Of a stretch of DNA of 64,000 nucleotides, positions 19,701 to 28,322 are shown one piece after another. The notes below the pieces were generated by a model. The model made no database searches. It was not told the DNA's origin and worked only from the letters and a program-made list of their open reading frames with translations. Positions within the stretch are counted from its first letter, which is position 1. Each line of letters begins with the position of its first letter. The DNA is from Niastella yeongjuensis. GTDB lineage: Bacteria > Bacteroidota > Bacteroidia > Chitinophagales > Chitinophagaceae. Position numbers and translations under genes: made by a program. The stretch is taken from NCBI RefSeq assembly GCF_900110245.1, contig NZ_FOCZ01000009.1, positions 124,001 to 188,000 on the forward strand, written 5' to 3'.

Positions 19701-20196
19701 CTTTTTCACTTACGTTGGCATTTTGCAGCGGGGTGCCATTTTCAGCCAGGATAACACCGGTAATTTTTACCGGCGGGGCTTTTTGTATCACCGGTTTTTC
19801 AACAGCCACTATTTGCGGCGGTGTGGCTACTACGGCTTCTTTTACAACAACTATATTGTTGTTGATGATGCTGTAGGAAAGCGGTTGATTTCTGAAACAG
19901 ATGTCAAGTACCTGCGTAATAGAGGCATTTTTGACATTTATATTAACCTTTCCGGCTCTTTGCAATAAAACTTCTCTGTAAACAAACGTATATCCTGTTT
20001 GCTTTTTTATTTCCTTAAAAACAACTTTCAGGGAAATGTTCTCCCCAGACAATGTAACCTTTTGAGAATACACGCCGGCAGTGAGGTGTAAACAGGTGGC
20101 TAATAGAAAAATGGTTAGGTAATTCATTACGATCAGTTCTTTACGCCCCACCTTTATTTTCCTCAAATAGCGGTGGAGGCAATGAATTAAATACAT
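16720..20196 (-). CDS. SusC-like TonB-dependent receptor with STN domain (SusC1)
   Basis: This is the outer-membrane transducer of the lyase PUL. An N-terminal STN domain (SLKVVFKEIKKQTGYTF through YSIINNNIVVV) precedes a carboxypeptidase-like regulatory domain (KITGVILAENGTPLQ), a TonB-box/plug (QVVVGYGTSKKA, VDGIPVAS, RGKGKTRIEYG) and a 22-strand barrel ending WSFGVNLGL. STN domains contact FecR anti-sigma factors, and a sigma/FecR pair lies just upstream. The start is taken at the ATG at 20196 (1158 residues); an ATG at 20127 directly before the signal peptide is also plausible, and the GTG at 20301 is unlikely because the leader contains hairpins. Confidence 0.94.
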   Translation of the reverse strand: MYLIHCLHRYLRKIKVGRKELIVMNYLTIFLLATCLHLTAGVYSQKVTLSGENISLKVVFKEIKKQTGYTFVYREVLLQRAGKVNINVKNASITQVLDICFRNQPLSYSIINNNIVVVKEAVVATPPQIVAVEKPVIQKAPPVKITGVILAENGTPLQNANVSEKGKLNSVMSKADGSFTMMVEGPQSVLVISYVGFDDKLVPVGDQTEFTIKLSTTQAPMEEQVVVGYGTSKKATVTGALEPVANKTFDSRAVTNPALALQGTTPGLVVTRTSSRPGNEDLALQIRGATSVSGGAPLIVVDGIPVASQNAFFTMNPDDIESVNVLKDGMAAIFGSRAANGVILVTTKRGKGKTRIEYGFNARVNTIGIKSPTTDMKQFAQMWLNAYNEDTYKTTKNWGDIANLQKIAQGQEGIYHTTAWGDVFVADANRFDEMFQPRVSQQHNLSIAGSSEKSGYRLSAGYADNQGPLAVAYDGNKQYNLRLNYDYKLAERVKLQTGITYQKDITSSPSQGLREDLVSYDPPFFPAKNPFGEWYANFNNQGTRNATAAATDGGRNTVGNDLVRVDVKGTAELIKGLELEGTASIQSSNYRLDNYQLTVPLYQWDGTLSQFNINPTSNIRAESDNSLYQNYIALLRYTFTFGGHRIIAMGGINAEKTDYKDLYGYRTNIGSDGVYDLNLGGKDLVEANGGRGSYGLYSYIGRLNYSFRGKYLVEMLGRRDGSSRFAPGHKWSNFYNASAGWVVTNENFIRDLNLYPLNYLKIRGGYGIMGNNVNIDMYDYISDVVIGNSLFGSTPGIQSAAGLARNGLTSLDRTWEKVKMANIGVDLVMLNNRLTGRFDVYKKKNDGMMIQVVYPGVLGGQAPQTNSGVLEVWGWEAAIGWRDKIGENFSWNASFNVSDSRNKLTQFDGALLPTAGLNSTIIGKPLNSWYMYQTKGFFTDQKTVDLFYNKYTADAQGNVPTRDGKVDLRPGDTRKADVNKDNKIDQSDVSYKGDAAPHYTFGLNLGAAWKGIDFSAFLQGVGQQYIERSGYLAYPFAVDYSNLNSKFLGNTWTEDNTGAKFPRLTIQKDRAEWNYLHNDFMLQNNKYVRLKSLIVGYTLPQTLSERAHLERVRVYFSGNDLWEWSSLKDGFDPEQGANSGLNGYPFMRTWSFGVNLGL

Positions 20197-20609
20197 AAAT
20201 TTGGATTTAGCACCCCTGACGTTGCAATCAGGGCTGTTTGGGTTAAACAATAAGGATATAGCGTCTTCTATTGCATTAGCCTGAAGTTTTATCAGCCGCA
20301 CCGATTGCAGTCGGGGCGGTTTTTTGTTTCAGGTAATCGGAAACTTTTATGTTTTTGACATACCATTTTCATTGCTCATCCGGCCACGGGGTAAACCGTA
20401 CCAGACAGCCTTAAACAGTTGTCATTGAACTGGTCAATATTTTAAAAAAGAATCGTTGTTCAGCTGCAATGGGCAAGAATGGGTTGCAGCCCGGCATGAA
20501 TAAAGTAAAGCCCCTGCATACATACTGCGATGGCGCTTGTTTTCACTGGTTATGAATTCCCTGATTTTCTCAGCGATGGCTTCAAATAGGATATACATAT
20601 AACTAGGGG
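20197..20609 (-). other. Long SusC1 leader with two hairpins; no gene seen
   Basis: This 413 bp non-coding stretch lies between FecR1 and SusC1. On the minus strand it holds two hairpins whose loops both contain TGCAA: CCCTGA/TCAGGG at 20214-20233 and CCGC-CCGA type pairing at 20296-20319. On the plus strand the second hairpin is followed by six T, but no plus-strand gene precedes it. A promoter for SusC1 recognised by sigma1 is expected here; no sequence could be singled out. Confidence 0.5.
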
Positions 20610-21785
20610 TTATTTAACAATGATCTTTTTCCCCTCGATGCTGAATTTTGCACTTCCTGACTCCTTCAATACTTTCAACACATCTGATAACCTGGTGTTC
20701 CGTGAAATTTCAACAAACAGGGGCTCATTTTTGACAGCGCCCTCATATACCACCTCTACATCATACCATCTTGCCAACTGTCGCATTACCGTTTTTATAT
20801 CTGCACTTTCAAAGTGAAATAATCCGTTTTTCCATGCTACTACATTGTCAATAGCTGCTTTTCGAACCTGTATCCGGTTGCTGTTGGGAATTACAGCCTG
20901 CTCCCCGGGTGATAAAATAGCCGTTTGTTGTACCGTGGCCGTTTTTTCCACCACCTTCACTTTCCCTTCCAGCAAAGTAGTTTTAATAGCGCTTTCGTCG
21001 CCGTAGGCATTTACGTTAAAATGGGTGCCCAGCACTTCCACCTGGCCCCCCCCGGCCCCCCCTTTAGAGGGGAGATCTACGATAAAGGGCATTTGGTTAT
21101 CGTGTGTTACTTCAAAATAAGCCTCGCCCGTAATTTGCACCCTTCTCTCCTTTCCTTTGAAACCCGTGGGGTAATGGATGGAAGATTCCGAATTCAGCCA
21201 CACTTTTGTTCCATCGGGCAAACGCAACTGGTATTGTCCGCTGCGGGGAGTGGCCAGGGTATTCCACGCCAATGGCCCATCGCCGCCGCTGTTGTCTGGT
21301 GAATACACCAGTTTTCCATCATCGGGTTTCAGCACTTTTGCTTTTCCCTCCCGGGCAACTTCCCCATTGGCTGCATCATCGAGCACAATGGTTTTGCCAT
21401 TCGAGAGGGTAAGCACCGCTTTATTGCTGCCCGGCTCTACATCGTTCTTTAATGTTGACTCGGCTTTTGCCAGTAATTCCCTTTTATGCTGCAAATAAAG
21501 CACGGCGCCTGATAAACATACCAGGATGGCGGCCGCAGCCCACCAGGTTCTATGCATTCGACGAACCGGGGCATACTCCGTATAAGGCATTTCCTCGGTT
21601 GCAATGCTTTGCAGTAACCCAGCTTCAATGGCGTCCTGAATTGATTCTTTCTCTCCTTCTCCATATTCCAGCTCACCGGTGTTTACCAATTCCTGGTACC
21701 ATGCTTCAACAAGCTGCTGCTCTGCAACCGTACAATTTCCACTACTGTATCTGTTTAAAAGATCAGTGGCCTGTGTTTCGCTCAT
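20610..21785 (-). CDS. FecR-family anti-sigma factor (FecR1)
   Basis: This membrane-spanning anti-sigma factor controls sigma1. Its 391 residues comprise a cytoplasmic N-terminal helical part (MSETQATDLLNRYSSGNCT), one TM helix (about residues 81-98), a FecR domain (GQYQLRLPDGTKVWLNSESS, GEAYFEVTHD, VEVLGTHFNVNAY) and a C-terminal DUF4974 domain (FHFESADIKTVMRQLARWYDVEV). An odd Gly-rich stretch (LPSKGGAGGGQ) is encoded by a GC-rich repeat at 21042-21076. It lies 190 bp after sigma1 and upstream of SusC1, giving the usual sigma-FecR-SusC relay. Confidence 0.94.
   Translation of the reverse strand: MSETQATDLLNRYSSGNCTVAEQQLVEAWYQELVNTGELEYGEGEKESIQDAIEAGLLQSIATEEMPYTEYAPVRRMHRTWWAAAAILVCLSGAVLYLQHKRELLAKAESTLKNDVEPGSNKAVLTLSNGKTIVLDDAANGEVAREGKAKVLKPDDGKLVYSPDNSGGDGPLAWNTLATPRSGQYQLRLPDGTKVWLNSESSIHYPTGFKGKERRVQITGEAYFEVTHDNQMPFIVDLPSKGGAGGGQVEVLGTHFNVNAYGDESAIKTTLLEGKVKVVEKTATVQQTAILSPGEQAVIPNSNRIQVRKAAIDNVVAWKNGLFHFESADIKTVMRQLARWYDVEVVYEGAVKNEPLFVEISRNTRLSDVLKVLKESGSAKFSIEGKKIIVK
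21042..21076. repeat. GC-rich repeat inside FecR1
   Basis: The minus strand reads CTCCCCTCTAAAGGGGGGGC and then CGGGGGGGGCCAGG. It is in frame, encoding LPSKGGAGGGQ. A close relative is inside FecR2 at the corresponding place (28748-28783) and another is intergenic at 50616-50650. Confidence 0.75.
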
Positions 21786-21975
21786 AATAAGGCTTATAAA
21801 ATTTCTGGCAACGTATATACTGTCCGGTAAAAAGACCCGAGGGGGTAAAAAAAATAAAAATATTTTTTTCGGGACTCACCCAAACGCAGACATACCTTAT
21901 CCAGATCGGTTAAAAACAATCGTGTTAATCGTTCACATGCACAAAATGTGATATATGAAATGTCGGGATACTTCC

Positions 21976-22611
21976 TTACTTCATCCACTGCATTAACAAA
22001 ACGGCAAACGTGGTTGCGTTCAGGCTGATGGCAGTTTTAATAATTTGTAAAGCATGCTGTATATGCTTCTTTACTGTTTCATCTGAAATGGCGAGGCGTT
22101 CGGCAATTTCCTTATGAGTTAAATGATGCTTGCGGCTAAGCTGGTATACTTCACGCATCTTGTTCGGCATTTGCTCAACGGCCGATTGAATGGTGTGTTG
22201 TAACTCTTTTATTTGTAGTTGCGATTCAGCATCGGGTGGCTGATAATTAACAAGCACTTCCGTTAACAGGACAAGATAATCGCGGCGGGTAATATTCTTT
22301 TCAATATACTTTATGACTTTGTACCGTACACTCGTTTGCAGGTAAGCGGCCAGTGAACCGGTGATCCGGAGATCATGGCGCCGATTCCAGATGGATAAAA
22401 ATATATCCTGTACCAGATCAGCCGCATCGGTTTTTGAGCGAAGCGCTCTTGCAGCTGTTGCAAATAACGACTCCCAGTAACGACGATAAAGCATGGTAAA
22501 TGCTTCCTTGTCACCATCGGCTACCAGAGAGAGTAATGTTTCATCGGTATGGATTACAACTGCTTCCAAATAAGGACTTATACTTAGCGGTAAAAGTAAT
22601 ACAAAAACCAA
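21976..22611 (-). CDS. ECF sigma-70 factor (sigma1)
   Basis: This is an extracytoplasmic-function sigma factor of the Bacteroidota FecI-like group. Region 2 is visible as FTMLYRRYWESLF and DLVQDIFLSIWNRR. Region 4 is visible as MPNKMREVYQLSRKHHLTHKEIA and SDETVKKHIQHAL. The only upstream ATG (22611) gives a hydrophobic leader (MVFVLLLPLSIS) unusual for a sigma factor; a TTG at 22569 would start as (M)EAVVIHTDETLL, which looks more natural. It is paired with FecR1 and probably drives the SusCD1 operon. A strong terminator isolates it from the giant lyase gene upstream. Confidence 0.92.
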   Translation of the reverse strand: MVFVLLLPLSISPYLEAVVIHTDETLLSLVADGDKEAFTMLYRRYWESLFATAARALRSKTDAADLVQDIFLSIWNRRHDLRITGSLAAYLQTSVRYKVIKYIEKNITRRDYLVLLTEVLVNYQPPDAESQLQIKELQHTIQSAVEQMPNKMREVYQLSRKHHLTHKEIAERLAISDETVKKHIQHALQIIKTAISLNATTFAVLLMQWMK

Positions 22612-22720
22612 TTAGTGGTATATCGATAAAGATTTTGTGTATTATATAATTATAATTTCAGATGCGGCAACGTACAGGTATATCAATTTATTACCTGTGC
22701 AAGATTAATATATAAAAAAA

Positions 22721-22756
22721 ACAAAAGCCCTCCCGATGCATCGGGAGGGCTTTTGT
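22721..22756. terminator. Strong bidirectional terminator after the giant lyase
   Basis: A perfect 18-bp inverted repeat, AAAAGCCCTCCCGATG at its core, spans 22721-22756. On the minus strand it is followed by a T-run (complement of 22714-22721). It ends the giant lyase transcript 25 bp past the stop at 22781. Confidence 0.92.
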
Positions 22757-22780
22757 TATCTTATGTCTTACTTATTATTA

Positions 22781-25700
22781 TTAAAGCACGAGCATCTTGT
22801 TTTTTGTAACGTTGTTTATTTTCAGTACATAGATCCCCGGCCTGATACTTACGCCGAGCTGAACATTGATAGTACCGGTCGTATTCAATACTTGTTTTTG
22901 ATACATTATTTTACCCAGCAGGTCGGTGAGCGTGATCCAGATCTGCCGGTTGATCAGGTAATCTGGAGTTTTTACTACAAAATGATTACCAATTACCGGA
23001 TTGGGATACGCGGTAATATCATTAATAGCATCTCTATCACTGCAATACCCCAGTTTATCACCATGGTTGAGGTGAGCTGCAACAGCATCTTCATCTACGC
23101 ACAAACTTTGGCCATTGTGACAAAGCACCACTTTACTCTCCCGAAGACCACACGATACACTTGTTGATTCAATGCGGATATCAGCGGAGGAAGAACAGCC
23201 TTTGGCATCCGTGATGGTTACGCTGTATGTACCGGCAGCGGCCACAGTGATAGACGAAGTATTTTTACTGTTACTCCATTTGTAGGTATACGGCGCTGTA
23301 CCACCTGCAGGTTTAGCTACCAGCAGCAGAGATGAAGAAGCATACCCAACATAGATGGTGTTTTTGACAGTAGCAATATTGTCTACTACATATACATCCG
23401 GAATAGTAGCTGTTAACTGAACAGGGTTGGTGTCGTCGCAATCTGAGTTGTTGGTAACCCCACAGGCAGCAGGAACATCAGCCCCTCTTCCATCGCCGTC
23501 ATTGTCGGCATACAATATTCTGGTATCATCACAATCCAGGTTGTTGGCTACATAACCAGCAGGCGGGATAGATGTACAGAATACAGCGGAAACCGTTTTA
23601 GAACCAAAGCCGTCGTGGTCGGCATCTACATAATAGGTAACCGGGCCTTGCACAGCGGCATCGTTGTCGTCACAATCGTTCTTATTGGCGGCATAACCAT
23701 AAGGGGCGCTTGAATTACACAGCATTTCTGTTGTAGCAGAACCAAACCCGTCGTGGTCAGCATCTATATAATACAACAGCGGTTTCTGAACGGCAACATC
23801 ATTATCATTACAGTCGGTGCTGTCGGTCGAGTACCCGGCCGGAGCATCATTCTGTGCAAATAATACAGCTGCGCCTGCACCTATACCATCATTATCGCCA
23901 TCAACAAAAAACTTTTTGTTAACAGTCAGTTCCGTTGAAACAGGGTTGGCATCCAGGTAGTACACATCACCAATTTGCGAGGCAGTGATGGTTACTTTAC
24001 CTGCTGATACGATATGAATTTTACCATTTTCAATAGTAGCCACTGAATTATCAGCGCTGGTATATTGAATAGGTAAAGCAGAGGTACTTGTGGCGCCTCC
24101 GTCAAAATCGGCATCATTCACCAATACGGGTTGCAAGGGACCGAAGGAAATGGTTTGTTTTCCGGTATTCAATAAATTAAATACAGGGAAACTGTTAACA
24201 CCTGTAAAGCTCACCTGATAGCTTGTTGCCTGAGCTGTTACGGGTTTAACGGGTGCGGCCTGAACGTTCGATAGAGTGGCTGCGTTACCGGATACCAACC
24301 GCATAACAGCGGCTACATCACATTGCGAATTGGCATCGGTAGTATTGTATCCAAAAGTGAGGTCGGTAGCAGAAATAGTAGCCGGTTGAATATCCCAGCT
24401 TCTGTTGATGGCACTGCCTTCATAAGGCAGTCCTACTATCAAACCTCCCTGTTTAACATTCGCGGTAAAAACCGTTCCTACGGCAGGGTTTACGGTTACG
24501 GGGTTGTAGCTGTCGCCAGCTCCGATCCATAAAGGCGTAGCAACGCCGGCATTTGTAAGGCGGGTGAAGGTTCCCGACTGATTATCACCCTTCATTGCGA
24601 ACCATTGTGTTGGTGCGCCCCCGCCCACAAATTGAAGACCGGTAGGTTTTACATTATAGTTACCGGTTGAAATAACCGTAATGCTTGTAACTTTTCCATC
24701 GGTAATATTGGCTACTGCATAAGTAGGCGCTGTGCTGGTTGCCAGGGTACCGCCGGTGAAGAACACTGCCGGTGCAGTTACATACCCAGAACCACCATTG
24801 CCTGCAAATGAATAAGTGCCCACTACCGGATTGTTGGCGTTAAAGGTCACTCCACCCAAACCAGTTGCAACAGCGGCTGTACCGGTAAAATTACTACCGT
24901 TTATACTCTGGCCGCTGCTGGCGGGGTTCAGGTTCAGTGCCGCAGTAGATCCATCTACTATACCATCATCACCGATGTTCACGCCAATTTTTTGTGCTCC
25001 CTGAAAACGGAATAACCGTACGGTTGAACCGAGTTTCAAAACACCGTTCACATTTACAATTACTGAGTTGGTAGCTGTGTTCTGATTGGCTACCAGGTTA
25101 AACTGGGCCGTAGAACAATCGAGCGTACCATTGATATTATAGGTCATGCTGCCGCCTGTGTTGGCAACACCGGTCCAGCCATAACCTGTACCATACTGGC
25201 CATGAAAAGCACCCTGGCCATTCTGGCCATTTATAGTTACCGTTTTACCGGCATTGATAGTAAGTGTCTTTATACCTGTTCCATTGTTTCCGTTTTGCAA
25301 CGTAAAACTGCTTACGCTGGAACCGGCATAGTTACGCGCCTCCATATCCATGTCTATCACAATGTCCTGGTTACCGGCCTGGTTACCATTGGGCGAAAAA
25401 CGGGCAATGTTCATTACCCCGTCTCCCGTGAAAGTGGTGGTTCCTGTAGCGTTCACAAATACGCGGATCCCTGAACCAACAGTGGTGATGGTAGAACCGG
25501 CAGGCGCACCCAAACGGCCATTGATGGCAATAGTGGTGGCCTTGTTGGTGATGAGGCTTTGTACACTGCCTGCAGGAGCAGTCAAAGAGGCTACCACTCC
25601 ACCATCTGTAATGGAGAAATCATTTACGGTAAGGGTGTTTGACATAGTTTCTGTACCACTGATCACCGTTAAGCCGGAAACAGTAAGAGCTACCTGTTGT

Positions 25701-28138
25701 AACAAGGTAGCTCCGGTGTATACTGTAAGATTTTTACTGACCCCGGCCGTGGTTGCCAGGGTGACCGTATGTCCTGGCATTATATGAACATTGATACTAC
25801 TCGTGGGCGCGGTAGTGGTGGTACCGCTTATCCCGCCATTTCCATCCGAGATGTTCCAGGTACCACCGTTCCAGGCCATGTTCCCCGTCGACAGATAGTC
25901 ACCGGCCGCAATACCGGTGATCGTTAATGTCTGGGCCACGTTGACTGCAGCTGCGTAATTGTCATCACCAGGCTGTTCAGCGGTGATGGTTACCACACCT
26001 GAGCCAATGATATGAATTTTGTTATCTACTATAGTAGCCACGCTGGGGTTTGAACTGATATAGGTAACAGGTAAACCTGATGTAGCCGTTGCACCCGGAT
26101 CGAACTCGATATCACCCATTTTCTTTACAGGGATATTATTGAAGTTGATCGTTTGTGCCTGCAGGCTTCCTACATAAACCAGCGTGAAATTATTTATATT
26201 GAATGCATTGCTGGTACCGCCAATCGACACGCGCATACTTTGTACACCGGCCTGCAAGGTGAAGGCTGAACCTACAGTGATCTCGCGCCAGTCATCGGCG
26301 CCATTAGAGAACACACTGCCAAAAGGCACACCAAACGCACCGGTTCTGTCGGTACCATCAAACTCCACTTTCAGGGCGCCATTGGCAGCTACTGCTGAAT
26401 AACGCATTTTCAATTTGTACGTACCGGCCTGGGGAACAGCGATGGTATAATTAACCCACTCGCCACTTTCCAAACCTGTTAAGGCATAACCGCCTTCTGA
26501 ACAGGTAGCGATATCTACAGCTTCACCAGTTCTATATTGACCACCGGTGTTGGCGGTTGTTTTATCGTTGTATACTTTGCCCTGTCCATCGGTAGTGAAG
26601 TGGTCAAAGTTTTCCGCTTCAATTTTACCGGGTGCCAGGTTCATTCTGTACACAGGTTGGCCATTTACGAATTCTACGGGATCACCAGGACAGTTAGCCG
26701 CTCTGCGGAAGGTCAATCCACCCCAGCCCGGGAAGTCAACCTGGAAACCCTGCCCTTCTACACCAGACTCTCTTGTTGAAATATCGAATACCCGTTGTAA
26801 CCATTTGTATTTGTCGGGGTTTAAGCCAACGCGGTCGCGGTAGTGTGCCAATGCCATTTCATGGAACGGATATTCGCTGAATTTGAAGTTGGTGCCTCTT
26901 AATAAACGGGTCAGGTCTTTCTCGGAATAAGGGTTCATTTTTTTGCTGAACCAGCGACCGCTGCGGTCTCTGCGTTGAATAAATTCACCGCTTTGTACAG
27001 TTGGTTCCCACGGTGTTGGCTGATCGGGGAAAGGATAGTTGAGTGATGCGTTGTAATGCATGCCGAACTCTATACCCAGCAATGGGCGGTAGTCGAGAAA
27101 ACTATACATATCATTACCCTGGTTCCAGGCCATTTCACAAAGTGTGTTGATGATAGCTACACCGGTTACGGTATGCGACTGGTCGCGGGAAGCTTCCTGC
27201 GGCTGACCATTTTCCCAGATATAGTTGCCTATAGTTTCATTGTAACCATAGTCGGGCGTTGTTCCTACTGAAGCAGTAGGGGTATACTCATCAAAATAAT
27301 CGCTGGTATAAGAAGGGGTTGATCCTGTTGAACGGGGTCCGGGCGGATAAGGTAAATCATCTGACCGGTGGGGTTGACCGGTTAAATAGCGCAGGGCACG
27401 ATCATACATTGTTTCATTATCCAGGAAGATACCCATCGCCATAATACCGCGCATGGCAAAAAGACCCTGGTTGCCATGACGACCGGGGTCGCCATTGTAC
27501 ATGAACCAGTAAAAAGTAACATCTTCAGATGCGATGGCCGCGGTTGGTTCCAACATGGTTGAATAACCGGGGTATACCAGCATCGCTTTGAATTTAGCCA
27601 AATCAGTGGCAGACCAGCCAGTGTAGGTGCTTTTGATGATCTCAGCTCCCTCCAGCATTTTCCAAATTACCCGGCCTGCATCCAACGCCTGTGTTCCACC
27701 TGAATTAATATTTCTGAGGTTTACCCATGCATTGAAGATCTCTACAGCTTTCTTCGCGTTTCTTTCATCACCGGTAATGTACCACATGATGGCATTGTAA
27801 TAAGCAGCCAATGCGTCGTACTTGAATTTCTCGTAATTGAAACCAGCATCGGTTCCGTTTACAACCAGGCTGGTAATGCCTGAGTTGCCCTGTACTGCAT
27901 ATGTATAACTGGCGTAGGGATTCTTGGTGAAGTTGGCAAAAGACGTTTTCCAGGGTTCTTTACCTGCCTGCACCATATATTTCATACGGTCGAGGTCAGA
28001 ACGTTTGTGACTGATGCCAGGGTGCGCGAACACGCGTTGAGCAGATACTGTTTGGTTGAACAGGACCATCAAAAACAATACTGTTACCAGTATTTTGGGC
28101 ATGAGGATCCTGCTCTTTATCTGTGTAAAGATTTTCAT
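22781..28138 (-). CDS. Giant T9SS-secreted multidomain alginate-lyase-like polysaccharide lyase
   Basis: The start is the ATG at 28138 (1785 residues); the frame upstream opens only with a TTG. Order of parts: signal peptide (to about residue 34, VSAQ); alginate-lyase-superfamily catalytic domain (about 40-480, with FYWFMYNGDPGRHGNQG, ASRDQSHT, LCEMAWNQGNDMY); CBM6 (about 503-656, IEAENFDHF to NINNFTLVYV); Ig-like repeat (ATSGLPVTYISSNPSVATI); a Gly/Thr/Asn-rich beta-solenoid-like stretch; a second Ig-like repeat (ATSTSALPIQYTSADNSVATI); at least four Asp-rich calcium-type repeats (DADHDGFGS); an SprB-like repeat (GTAPYTYKWSNS); a CHNGQSLCVDEDAVAAHLNHG motif; and a type A T9SS sorting domain (ITAYPNPV to the end). 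It is secreted and probably surface-attached, cutting a uronic-acid polymer. Confidence 0.88.
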   Translation of the reverse strand: MKIFTQIKSRILMPKILVTVLFLMVLFNQTVSAQRVFAHPGISHKRSDLDRMKYMVQAGKEPWKTSFANFTKNPYASYTYAVQGNSGITSLVVNGTDAGFNYEKFKYDALAAYYNAIMWYITGDERNAKKAVEIFNAWVNLRNINSGGTQALDAGRVIWKMLEGAEIIKSTYTGWSATDLAKFKAMLVYPGYSTMLEPTAAIASEDVTFYWFMYNGDPGRHGNQGLFAMRGIMAMGIFLDNETMYDRALRYLTGQPHRSDDLPYPPGPRSTGSTPSYTSDYFDEYTPTASVGTTPDYGYNETIGNYIWENGQPQEASRDQSHTVTGVAIINTLCEMAWNQGNDMYSFLDYRPLLGIEFGMHYNASLNYPFPDQPTPWEPTVQSGEFIQRRDRSGRWFSKKMNPYSEKDLTRLLRGTNFKFSEYPFHEMALAHYRDRVGLNPDKYKWLQRVFDISTRESGVEGQGFQVDFPGWGGLTFRRAANCPGDPVEFVNGQPVYRMNLAPGKIEAENFDHFTTDGQGKVYNDKTTANTGGQYRTGEAVDIATCSEGGYALTGLESGEWVNYTIAVPQAGTYKLKMRYSAVAANGALKVEFDGTDRTGAFGVPFGSVFSNGADDWREITVGSAFTLQAGVQSMRVSIGGTSNAFNINNFTLVYVGSLQAQTINFNNIPVKKMGDIEFDPGATATSGLPVTYISSNPSVATIVDNKIHIIGSGVVTITAEQPGDDNYAAAVNVAQTLTITGIAAGDYLSTGNMAWNGGTWNISDGNGGISGTTTTAPTSSINVHIMPGHTVTLATTAGVSKNLTVYTGATLLQQVALTVSGLTVISGTETMSNTLTVNDFSITDGGVVASLTAPAGSVQSLITNKATTIAINGRLGAPAGSTITTVGSGIRVFVNATGTTTFTGDGVMNIARFSPNGNQAGNQDIVIDMDMEARNYAGSSVSSFTLQNGNNGTGIKTLTINAGKTVTINGQNGQGAFHGQYGTGYGWTGVANTGGSMTYNINGTLDCSTAQFNLVANQNTATNSVIVNVNGVLKLGSTVRLFRFQGAQKIGVNIGDDGIVDGSTAALNLNPASSGQSINGSNFTGTAAVATGLGGVTFNANNPVVGTYSFAGNGGSGYVTAPAVFFTGGTLATSTAPTYAVANITDGKVTSITVISTGNYNVKPTGLQFVGGGAPTQWFAMKGDNQSGTFTRLTNAGVATPLWIGAGDSYNPVTVNPAVGTVFTANVKQGGLIVGLPYEGSAINRSWDIQPATISATDLTFGYNTTDANSQCDVAAVMRLVSGNAATLSNVQAAPVKPVTAQATSYQVSFTGVNSFPVFNLLNTGKQTISFGPLQPVLVNDADFDGGATSTSALPIQYTSADNSVATIENGKIHIVSAGKVTITASQIGDVYYLDANPVSTELTVNKKFFVDGDNDGIGAGAAVLFAQNDAPAGYSTDSTDCNDNDVAVQKPLLYYIDADHDGFGSATTEMLCNSSAPYGYAANKNDCDDNDAAVQGPVTYYVDADHDGFGSKTVSAVFCTSIPPAGYVANNLDCDDTRILYADNDGDGRGADVPAACGVTNNSDCDDTNPVQLTATIPDVYVVDNIATVKNTIYVGYASSSLLLVAKPAGGTAPYTYKWSNSKNTSSITVAAAGTYSVTITDAKGCSSSADIRIESTSVSCGLRESKVVLCHNGQSLCVDEDAVAAHLNHGDKLGYCSDRDAINDITAYPNPVIGNHFVVKTPDYLINRQIWITLTDLLGKIMYQKQVLNTTGTINVQLGVSIRPGIYVLKINNVTKNKMLVL

Positions 28139-28220
28139 GGGATATTCCAATGTTTTAATTAGGGAATCGAACTGCGAATGGGTACCCGCTATAAGTTTAT
28201 CTCAATAATGTATTACAGCC

Positions 28221-28242
28221 GGGATTAGGGGTTAGGGGTTTT
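28221..28242. repeat. Short intergenic tandem repeat, unit GGGATTA/GGGGTTA
   Basis: GGGATTAGGGGTTAGGGGTT lies in the 184 bp between FecR2 and the giant lyase start. It is telomere-like in look but only three units long, and non-coding. Confidence 0.5.
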
Positions 28243-28322
28243 CCAGGTTACTGAATTTTCATGTAATCAATTTTTTTTTAAGATCACTGTTTGGTTGATT
28301 GGAGCAAAACACATCAGAGCTA

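Noticed and set aside
20197-20301. GTG start at 20301 for SusC1
   Set aside because: It adds a hydrophilic 35-residue leader that covers two hairpins; ATG at 20196 or 20127 fits the signal peptide better.
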